In this document: positions 44,193 through 52,286 of the stretch, piece by piece
Position numbering within the stretch: position 1 is the stretch's first letter
Layout: each line of letters begins with the position of its first letter
The notes under the pieces: generated by a model
What the model saw: the letters and a program-made list of their open reading frames with translations, nothing else
Database searches by the model: none
Told to the model about the DNA's origin: nothing
Made by a program: the position numbers and the translations under genes
Assembly: GCA_019671135.1 (NCBI GenBank)
Contig: JAHRHY010000005.1
Span: forward strand, 2,714,001-2,778,000
Direction: 5' to 3'
Length of the DNA stretch: 64,000 bases
Source: Linnemannia hyalina
Lineage: Eukaryota; Mortierellomycota; Mortierellomycetes; Mortierellales; Mortierellaceae

Positions 44193-45938
44193 ATGGAAGC
44201 CATATCAGTAAAGCACGTCAAGAATGAGAAAATGAAGATTGGAAAATTAAAATGCTCATGGATCAGGTAGAAAAGTAGAGCCAATGCTTATTCTTTCGCT
44301 TTTACTTCCTCTTTTGCAAACAACCCATCAACCCATGTTTGCTTTTCCTTTTCTTTCTTTATTTTTCATCATCCATCTGCTTTTCATCACACCTGTCATT
44401 AGCCAGCATACCTCCCTCTCGCTCTCGCCTTGTCACTCTTACCTTCACCTCCACTTCCGATGTCTCCCTTCTGCGACCTTTACAGGATACCGACGGTCCA
44501 AGGCGACCAACTCGGTAAGGTCGCTGTGCTACTACCGCTCCCTCCACCTCCTCCGCTCCTTACTCCTTTTCCACCAAGTGCAACACCACTCTCACCGCCA
44601 AACTCAATGCCATCACCCCTTATTCTTCCTCCTCATTCCTCCTCTTCTTCCTCTTCGTCCTCTTCTTTTTCTTTTCCCTCTTTCCCACTTCTTCCTCCTC
44701 CATCAGTAGTTGTATTAAGTATCGTTGACGTGGAAACGGTCTCCAAAGGTCGACAGGTCTTACTGTCCCTACTATCAAGGAAAACAAACGGCAATATTGG
44801 GGCAAACAGACCACAATTGCTCGGATCATCGCTTATTTGCGGCACAACTCTTATAATAGCGACAACTGCGAAACCAGCTTGGATACTCTTTCAAACGAAG
44901 GTGTTTACGCTGCAATCGCTGACGTGGTTCAATAATTCGAGACTACAAGTCGGACAGCTGATAAGGGGAAGAGGAGGGGAGTGAAAATGGGTCATCGGTC
45001 AGGGCGGAGGCAATGGTACCGGGAGAATGCTTCAGGCTTGAAGCCTACCATTCCGACACAATTTGGTAACATAAGTGACAACGACGACCTGCTGAAGGAG
45101 AACAGCCGGATGACACAGGTTGTCCCAGTCACGCATGATTGTAGCACCCACGCATGGTTCCAGCCCGGCGCCAACCATTCCGACCCATTTAGGTAACATG
45201 AGCGAACTATTGCCATCGCATTGCATGATGCACCTCGATCCTCTGCTATGAATTGTAATGCTTGCAGACAACTCCGTCACCATTGTACAACTCATCCGGA
45301 TTGCCTTATGAGCAGGCAGCGCATGATCGTTGCAGAATCTCTTGCTCCTACTTCTTCCACGGTCCTTGCTGCTCCCGCTGAACCTGTTGCCCCTGCTGCT
45401 TCCGTTGCTCCTGCTGATTTAAGTGTTTTTTTTGGAAATAGAATAGCTGTTAAGGATCAGGACAATACAGTGTATATGATCTTGGGATCGATGAGCGTGG
45501 TCTGCTCTCATTGTGGTGCTATAGGTAACCAGTTACGATATCGCCTACAACTATTCTACATCCTCCTTTCTTTTTATTGATACCCCATTTAATCACTTCT
45601 TTTGAAAACGCAGGCGTGTGTTGGACGTACAATCGCCAATCTACGCTTCTCTGCTGTCTAAGAGTCAAAACGCCGGTCATTGAAGCTTCCCTTGGCGGCC
45701 CCTCCATGTGCAGAGGATATAAAAAAGCATATAAAAAAATATCCAAAGCCCAAGGAACGGAGTGTTGACTTCCATTGCTGACATATCTCTTCATAGTGGG
45801 CAACAGAACACAGAATAAAATAGCAATAGACAGCACAAGATTTAGCAATAGACAGCACAAGATTTTTTAAAATGTATTCTCTCCCCTGTATTTCACGACA
45901 AAGATACAGTTGGGAGTAGAGGTGCTTTAGATGATCAT
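44193..45938 (+). mobile_element. Helitron F fragment (A/B/C family, diverged)
   Basis: The sequence follows the same internal order as Helitron A from about 10590 to 11860, including the MPSTRS-type start region (frame from 44284), the serine-rich tract, the THAWFQPGANHSDPF segment, the zinc-knuckle frame (45221-45580) and CSHCGAIG followed by VCWTYNRQS after a possible intron. Repeat S is inserted at about 45690, a different position from that in A. Both Helitron tips are missing; the left side joins an orphan DIRS end and the right side is cut by MITE M1. Confidence 0.65.
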
Positions 45939-46232
45939 GTTACTCAGGGGAGAGGGTCGGAAGCCAGAGTTTTAGGACCGCTGTAAAGTCCTCAATTGGT
46001 ACGGAAGGGGGGGGGGAAGGGATAATGGTGTCCTAAAAGATTCACACAAAACGATAGACTGCAGCACGCCAGCGAAACTCTTGTCAGTACAGCTCTCGTC
46101 CAAGAAATAATGTGTAAAAGGACAAAGAGCAGACAAGAGGGCTCGGCGCACTACTAAAACTATCTACTAAAGAATATGACTGCTAACCTATGGCATCGCC
46201 GCCACTGCCTAGCCACCACATCTTTTTGTAAC
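45939..46232 (+). mobile_element. MITE M1 (TGTTAC...GTAACA family)
   Basis: The 294-bp element begins GTTACTCAGGGGAGAGGG and ends CATCTTTTTGTAAC. Four copies (M1-M4) share these ends and an extended 6-bp TGTTAC/GTAACA inverted terminus. It has no coding capacity; the open frame seen in some copies is incidental. Confidence 0.65.
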
Positions 46233-46233
46233 A

Positions 46234-46966
46234 GAATCCATCCCTTCACTTTACGTGAGTTGGAATCTCATTCCAACATCTTCACGAAGTGAAAGTCTGG
46301 GTTTTTTCGATGGGTACCTGGCAGACCTGATTTTTTCGTCCTTATATGGCAAGTTGTTAAGGGTTCAGGGTGAGGATTTTATTTGATGCGCTGAGGGTGT
46401 TACTCAGGGGAGAGGGTCGACGGCCAGAGTTGTAGGACCGCTGTTAGGTCCTCAATTGGTACGGAGGGGGGGAAGGGGTTGTAGGTTGGCGGGAGGGGAA
46501 GTGATAATAGCGTCCTAAAGGAATCACACAAAACGATATACTGCAGCGTGCCAGCGAAACTCTTGTCAATACTGCTCTCGTCCAAGTGATGTGTAAAAGG
46601 ACCTTGTATTCATATTATTAAAGAGGGGGTTGTTACCTGCAGCGTGCCAGCGAAACTCTTGTCAATACTGCTCTCGTCCAAGTGATGTGTAAAAGGACAA
46701 AGAGCAGACAAGAGGGCTCGGCGCACTACTAATACTATGTCTACTAAAGAATATGACTGCTAACCTAAGGCATCGCCGCCACTGCCTAGCCACCACATCT
46801 TTTTGTAACAAGGGCAATGTCTAAACCCTTAACAACCTGCCATATGAGGACGAAAAAATCAGGTCTGCCGGGTACCCATCGAAAAAACCCAGACTTTCAC
46901 TCCGTGAAGATGTTGGAATGAGATTCCAACTCACGTAAAGTGAAGGGATGGATTCTGTTACAAAAA
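46234..46966. repeat. Inverted repeat pair X / X' around MITE M2
   Basis: The spacer X (46234-46398) is repeated in inverted orientation as X' (46810-46966), so M1-X-M2-X'-M3 reads as a palindrome with M2 in the middle. X itself contains a short palindrome (TTGGAATCTCATTCCAA). Confidence 0.75.
46399..46809 (+). mobile_element. MITE M2 (internally duplicated copy)
   Basis: Same ends as M1 but 411 bp long, because a segment of about 60 bp (around 46543-46602) is repeated at about 46637-46700 with intervening AT-rich sequence. It is flanked on both sides by AGGG, a possible 4-bp target duplication. It sits at the centre of a small palindrome. Confidence 0.65.
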
Positions 46967-47262
46967 GATGTGGTGGCTAGGCAGTGGCGGCGATGCCTTA
47001 GGTTAGCAGTCATATTCTTTAGTAGACATAGTATTAGTAGTGCGCCGAGCCCTCTTGTCTGCTCTTTGTCCTTTTACACATCACTTGGACGAGAGCAGTA
47101 TTGACAAGAGTTTCGCTGGCACGCTGCAGTGTATCGTTTTGTGTGATTCTTTTTGGACGCTATTGTCACTTCCCCCCCCCCCCCCCCTTCCCCCCTCCGT
47201 ACCAATTGAGGACCTAACAGCGGTCCTACAACTCTGGCCGTCGACCCTCTCCCCTGAGTAAC
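46967..47262 (-). mobile_element. MITE M3
   Basis: Inverted copy of M1, 296 bp, running from GTTACAAAAAGATGTGG to CTCCCCTGAGTAAC. It contains a poly-C tract (about 47172-47187). Confidence 0.65.
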
Positions 47263-47365
47263 ACTATTCGGCTCGACTTAAGGGGTCTCAAGCCACCAAC
47301 TATTCCAGCGTACCACAGACACCTTGATTTTAATATATGAGAAGGATAGAGATGAGAAGAGATAG

Positions 47366-47592
47366 AACCTAGGTTTCCCCTTGAACCGCCCCCGAAGGGC
47401 AGCAAGGGTCATTCGGAGGTATGCGCAGGTGCGCCTGGCGCAGAAAATGGATTGTGTTTCCTCGGTTTTGCGCAGTACACTTTATCTATTCTGCCTTGCT
47501 ATAGCGACGTAGAATACCGTGCTCGCATGAGCTACACTTAGACTTCCGTTTTCGGATTAAAACTTTGACGTTCCAAAAAAAAAAAAAAAAAA
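47366..47592 (+). mobile_element. Retroposed RNA with poly-A tail and 17-bp target duplication
   Basis: The 227-bp insert ends in 18 A (47575-47592) and is bracketed by GAGATGAGAAGAGATAG at 47349-47365 and 47593-47609. This is the mark of LINE-mediated retroposition. The body is GC-rich at its 5' end with likely stems (CCGCCCCCGAAGGGC; GCGCAGGTGCGCC) and has no B box, so it is not an obvious tRNA SINE. The source RNA is not recognised; it could be a structured non-coding RNA or an mRNA fragment. Confidence 0.75.
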
Positions 47593-47864
47593 GAGATGAG
47601 AAGAGATAGAGAAGAGATCAATGTTTGGTCTATCGTTGATTACACCTGAGTCGTCCTGATGCATTTTCAGCTTGTTGCGGTTTCGTTCTGTTACAATGTG
47701 CCTGGCTAGTGTGAGAGTCATATAAGGACAGACAGTACATTTTCTTAGTATTCATGGTACTGTATGTATGTCGGGCACCCATGTACAGTACACGTAATCA
47801 CAGCACACACAGTAAAGCGCACAGGGATTATTGCTTACTTCAGTAACGAACGCTAGCTGCTTAA

Positions 47865-48587
47865 TCAAAAGCCGATCTGAACTTGGACGCCCCCGGAGGT
47901 CCTCGGGTTTTTGAACGCAACTTTGCCAACACAGTCGCCATATTCGAAAGCGTTCGACAAGCCAAAATTAACGCCGCTAGTCGTCGAAGTGGGGGTACCA
48001 AAGGTGACCCACGTGTAGGGTAGAGAGGAGCAAGCGTGTTGTTGCCCGTCGTTCCAAAGGTAGTATTCCACGAAACCGACCTGACTATTAGCAATTCCCT
48101 GGGTTCCACTCGGCAGCGTCCATGTGCCGACATGGACTCTACTACCAGTCGTAGTATCAACCGAGGTTCCCATCCAGGTCGTGCCAACGGTGTTCTGGAC
48201 AACCAAATTGAAACCATTAGAGTAAGGTGCGCTGAACTCAACACTGCAACTCACGCCAGGGCCACCATCAGCCCCAGGAGCGCAGTTGGGGTCATTGGTC
48301 GTGGTGCCCGACGCGAACGAAGAGAAAACCGCGTGGATGATGGGTTTTCCGCCCGAGTCTGGCCGAGGCTGGAGGCCAGCGTATCCGACGTCACTTTGAC
48401 CAATGAAGCCGAACTGCTGGGCAAAGTAGTAGCCGGACTTGTGAGGAGTTTGGCTGATGCTGAAAGGGAAAGTGACGTCCTTCAACCCATAGGAAGGACC
48501 ATCTGTGGCATTCCAAGAGATCCCAACGAGGGCGAAGACTACTGAAGGCGCGTATAAGACGAGAACAGCAACAGCGGCGAGTATCAT
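47865..48587 (-). CDS. Secreted DUF3472-like protein
   Basis: A single exon encodes 240 residues. Residues 1-19 form a signal peptide (MILAAVAVLVLYAPSVVFA). The mature part is a beta-rich domain with YYFAQQFGFIGQSDVGYAGL, AVFSSFASGT and GADGGPGVSC, which I associate with the DUF3472 family (extracellular, glycan-related by guess). Six cysteines follow the signal peptide, suggesting disulfides. The gene is intact, but its upstream region is cut by DIRS element 2, which begins 56 bp before the start codon, so it may have lost its native promoter. Confidence 0.65.
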   Translation of the reverse strand: MILAAVAVLVLYAPSVVFALVGISWNATDGPSYGLKDVTFPFSISQTPHKSGYYFAQQFGFIGQSDVGYAGLQPRPDSGGKPIIHAVFSSFASGTTTNDPNCAPGADGGPGVSCSVEFSAPYSNGFNLVVQNTVGTTWMGTSVDTTTGSRVHVGTWTLPSGTQGIANSQVGFVEYYLWNDGQQHACSSLPYTWVTFGTPTSTTSGVNFGLSNAFEYGDCVGKVAFKNPRTSGGVQVQIGF

Positions 48588-49263
48588 CGTTTTTTTAGTT
48601 GTGGAAGAGGTACAATTGTTCCTAGTAACTGAAGAGGGTACCTAGCGGAGCCGAAGATATGAAGGCTCAAGCCTATTATCCGAGGGCCAGGACCATATAT
48701 GTGTTATCTTCTTTTATTGTATAAAATGCGAAAATCCAGAAAACTAAACGAAAGTGAAAAGAGAAAAATGAAATAAGTTCTGCTCAGGCACCAGATCTGT
48801 CCCTTATCTTCGTGGTGTGAGCCAGGTGCCAGGAGACAAAAAAGGGTGGGAAAACAAAAAATCCAAGGGCGGGACATATATGGTCCTGGCCCTCGGATAA
48901 TAGGCTTGAGCCTTCATATCTTCGGCTCCGCTAGATATTATCCGTCGGGCCAGGACCATATATGTGGATCCAGAGCAGAAGTTATGAGAGAAACCAACGA
49001 CGTCAAATTGGTCGCGGTTGCTCGCGTCAGGCGGTAGTAATTGTTGACAATCACGTCGTTGACATGGGCGCCCTTCTTGATGGCCCCTGTAGGGCCGATC
49101 GCGCGGGCTTTGGGTCGAGTCTTGTTCGGCGGGAGGCCGAGTAGGTCGGTGATCGCGGCGATGTGGCTGCTGATCGTTTGACTGGTGACAGTTGTCTTGG
49201 GGAAGCGGACGTCGCAAATGAGAGGTCGATGGGGGACCAATTCCTTCTTGTGATGTGGGACCA

Positions 49264-51246
49264 TTATCTCATGGTCCTCGATGGTGGCGTAATTGATGGT
49301 CGGCTGGTCGTCGCATCCTTCATCCTCGGGGCGGCGCCGCTTATGCGCCATGCTGTTAAAGACCAGTGAGGATTCTTGGCCAGAATGTCGAGGGCATTTC
49401 CTGGAGCTGGAAGCACGTGGTGTCGCGGTATCGCAAGGGGGGCTGCGACTGACATCATCTTGACCGTTGGGTACCATACTGCTGAGGGCCAGTGGGGTGT
49501 TACGATCGTTGCTGAGATCTGCTCCTGGCGAATCTTCTCCAGGACGAGAGGGAGGAGATTCCAAGGTGGGCAAAGGTAAACGTTGCCTAGGGGCTGCCAT
49601 CGGTGTCGGAGAGCATCGTGACCTATTGCGCCTGATGATGGTTTCCAGGTCATGTACTGTTGTAGATGGTGGTTTTCGGGAGATGCGAAGAGATCGACGG
49701 TATGGGGACCCCATTTTTGGTCCATGTGGTCGAAAAAGGATGGACTGATTGACCACTCGAGTTGGCCCGTCAGTTGACGGGAGGGGGCATCCGCTGGGTT
49801 GAAAGCTGATGGGACGTACGTTGTTCGAATCCTGGTTCCGGTCTTGAGGCACCAGTTCCATATTGATGTCGCCAGCTTCATCAGCTCCGGCGACCTCGTT
49901 CCGCCAAAGTGGTTGATGTAGGCGATTGTTGTGATGTTGTCCGATATGATGTTGACTGTGCGACCCTTGACCTGTGGTCTCTGAAGGGCGTAGAAGACCG
50001 TCAACAATTCCTTGTAGTTGATGTGTCTGGGGTAGTGAGTTGCCGGCCAGGTGCCACTGTATGATCGGTTGTTGATTACTACTCCCCACCCGGACGTGGA
50101 AGCGTCCGTGTAGATGTCGATCTGAGGATTGGCCGCTATCCATGAGAGACCGTTCCATTGTTGAAGGTGTGTGCGCCACCAAAGCAGTTCCTCGGTCGCT
50201 GTCGTCGGCAGAGTAATGGAGCCCTCCCATGGTATTCCCGATTTCAGTGCATTGATCTTGACCGCTTGTAGGTGCTGCACCTTGAGTCGAGCCGGAAAAA
50301 CTGCTGCTGTCATGGCGATCGCCTTGCCGATGAATGATGATAGCTGTCGTACTGTGCATGTCGTCTTGTTGATTAACTTGGATGCCTCGCGTCTCATGTC
50401 TCGGATCTTGGCTCCTGGGATCTGTAATGTCATCGCCGTTGTGTTGATCTCGTAGCCCAGATGTTGTAGTGTCTGGGATGGCGTCAGGCTCGACTTGGAT
50501 TCCTTTGTCAGAAAACCGAGGCTGGCTAACTTGTCCGTCACCATCTTGGTGTGTATCTGTGATAGCTCCTTGGTCGCTGCTGCAATAATCAAATCGTCCA
50601 AGTAGGCCGATATCCTGATCCCGCGTGATCGCGCCCACCGTAGTAGCGGCTTCAGAATCTTGGTAAAGATGAGCGGAGCCAGAGATAGACCGAACGGGAG
50701 CACTTTGAACTGGTACAGTTTGCCTCGCCATTGAAATTGTAGGTAACGCCGGGAAGAAGGGTGAATGGGCACGTGTAGAAATGCATCTCTTAAATCGATA
50801 CTGGTAAGAAAATCGTTCCTTTTTATTAGGTGAACTACCTGAGAGATAGTCTCCATTTTGAAAGGTCGGATCGGCAGATACTGATTCAAGCGACGCAGGT
50901 TCAACACCGGGCGTAGTTCTCCTGTCTTCTTCGGAATCACGAACAACTGGCTTGAAAAACCGGGTCCAGTGCTGGGCTCGATCGCATTCTTGCTCAGCAA
51001 ATCGGACACTTCTTTGTCGATGCTCGCCATTGCTTCCTCCGACATTGGGTGTGGCGGGGGATGCGAGGTCGATGTTGGTGGTGGCGACTCGAAGGGGATC
51101 CTGTAGCCGTCCTTGATAATGTCGAGGATGGGGGACTCTTGGGTAATGCTCTTCCAGGCTCCTAAGAATCCTTTGAGCCGCCCTCCGACCTTGGGGATCT
51201 GTCGTTCCTGCAGGAGGTGCTTCGTCCGCGCTGTTGGCTGTTCCAC
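49264..51246 (-). CDS. DIRS-2 RT / RNase H / methyltransferase-like polyprotein
   Basis: One uninterrupted frame of 660 residues. The RT spans about residues 60-300 (IPKKTGELRPVLNLR, FLTSIDLRDAFLHV, LPFGLSLAPLIF, catalytic YLDDLIIAA). RNase H follows (IDIYTDASTSGWGVV, IISDNITTIAYIN, SAFNPADAPSR). Then comes a region with VDLFAS and a CPPW motif (YLCPPWNLLPLV) typical of the methyltransferase-like domain of DIRS elements. It overlaps the gag frame by 85 nt in another frame. The protein ends about 35 residues after the WRISG box, where the recombinase would be expected to start. Confidence 0.85.
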   Translation of the reverse strand: MEQPTARTKHLLQERQIPKVGGRLKGFLGAWKSITQESPILDIIKDGYRIPFESPPPTSTSHPPPHPMSEEAMASIDKEVSDLLSKNAIEPSTGPGFSSQLFVIPKKTGELRPVLNLRRLNQYLPIRPFKMETISQVVHLIKRNDFLTSIDLRDAFLHVPIHPSSRRYLQFQWRGKLYQFKVLPFGLSLAPLIFTKILKPLLRWARSRGIRISAYLDDLIIAAATKELSQIHTKMVTDKLASLGFLTKESKSSLTPSQTLQHLGYEINTTAMTLQIPGAKIRDMRREASKLINKTTCTVRQLSSFIGKAIAMTAAVFPARLKVQHLQAVKINALKSGIPWEGSITLPTTATEELLWWRTHLQQWNGLSWIAANPQIDIYTDASTSGWGVVINNRSYSGTWPATHYPRHINYKELLTVFYALQRPQVKGRTVNIISDNITTIAYINHFGGTRSPELMKLATSIWNWCLKTGTRIRTTYVPSAFNPADAPSRQLTGQLEWSISPSFFDHMDQKWGPHTVDLFASPENHHLQQYMTWKPSSGAIGHDALRHRWQPLGNVYLCPPWNLLPLVLEKIRQEQISATIVTPHWPSAVWYPTVKMMSVAAPLAIPRHHVLPAPGNALDILAKNPHWSLTAWRISGAAPRMKDATTSRPSITPPSRTMR

Positions 51247-52147
51247 CTTTGGTTTCCGGAGTCCCTCTGAAAAGAAGAGGAGGAACGGTTGCTGTTATTG
51301 AAATCCCGACCTGAGCGGCTCTGTGAGCGGCGGTCCTGGTTGTTGTTGTTCCAATTTTTGTCGGAGTTATGTCGGCCATTGCCGTGACTATTGTTGTTGT
51401 TGTTGTTGCCGCCTTTGTCTCGGCGGTTGTCGGTTCCCGTCTTGCTCTTAAAGTATGTCTGTAGGGTGAGGATAGACTTAGTATGGTCGTAGAAGGACTG
51501 TGGGTCGAACATGTTGAGAGCGTCGTCCTCGAAGTGTGCTCCTGCGGCTTCGCGAACGTTAGCCATGCGGGTCTCGTGCATCTTAACAGCCATTCCGCCC
51601 AGGTGTTGGCGCATAAGGACTGCAAACCTGACGGAAAGGTCCAGAATCTGGTCTGGCTTGAGACGTTCAGGGTCGATCTCCTGAAGCTGTCGGAATTGGT
51701 GATAGAAGTAATCCACGGGGCGTGTGAGCTCGGTGCATCGCTCCTGAAACTCGCGGATCTGTGAATCATGCTTCCTATTGAAGTCGAGGTGTTGGAGACG
51801 ACGTATGGGACCTTGGGTGCTTTATATTGGTCCATGTGAACGTTCTTGGGAAAGCCTCGAATGACTTCCTTAAGTTCGGTGTCGCTCTTTGTTGGTTTGG
51901 TGAAAAACTCGATAGGCGTTGCTGGTTTGATGCTGGGGCATCCCATGACATCCACGTCTGAGGGGCGGTAGTGTTGAAGTGGAGCTTGAGTTGTGATCGC
52001 GGGATCGGAGCCCTGGCGAAGGCGATCTGCCATAAAGCGTTCCATGCGGTCCAGCCTTTGGCTGAGGAAGAGGATCTCTGCATCCTTGGGATCGAGTGGG
52101 TGGTCGAGTGGGGGTGAGGAAGAGGGAGAGGAGGACGGTGAAGGAGA
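51162..52147 (-). pseudogene. DIRS-2 gag-like protein (one frame change)
   Basis: The N-terminus is in one frame from MEQPSPSPSS (52147): a Pro/Ser-rich stretch, a heptad-like FLSQRLDRMERFM helix and PIEFFTKPTKSDTE. Near 51800 the sense continues in another frame (LDFNRKHDSQIREFQERC, DYFYHQFRQLQEIDPERL), ending with an Asn/Arg/Ser-rich basic tail at 51162. One indel explains the break. No zinc knuckle is seen. The basic tail, position and coiled coil support a gag role. Confidence 0.6.
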
Positions 52148-52286
52148 GGGTTGTTCCATGGGGACCTGCTGAGAAGGGTGAACTCTGATGATGCGGGCAA
52201 TGTCCCTGGCGAAACAAAAGAAGATAAGGGACAGATCTGGTGCCTGAGCAGAACTTATTTCATTTTTTCTCTTTTCACTTTCGTTT

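Larger units (their letters stand above)
48643..52286 (-). mobile_element. DIRS-like retroelement 2 (right end truncated)
   Basis: The left end (48643-48701) is complemented by 48874-48934 of the internal region. The second half of the internal region (48935-48970, GATATTATCCGTCGGGCC...) should complement the right end, but no such sequence exists there. The left inverted terminal repeat (48747-48812) pairs with 52213-52286, after which the sequence diverges abruptly, so about 90 bp of the right end are missing. Gag and RT/RNase H/methyltransferase-like genes are on the minus strand; no tyrosine recombinase is recognisable. Confidence 0.8.

Noticed and set aside
47040..47261. Small protein conserved in the MITEs (also at 46400-46585 and 56417-56599)
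   Set aside because: The frame differs in length between copies, is interrupted by poly-C tracts and lies within a non-coding MITE family; repetition of the DNA explains it.
48938..49263. Complete tyrosine recombinase at the end of DIRS-2
   Set aside because: Only a short tail with a faint resemblance is present; no R...HxxR...Y set can be found.
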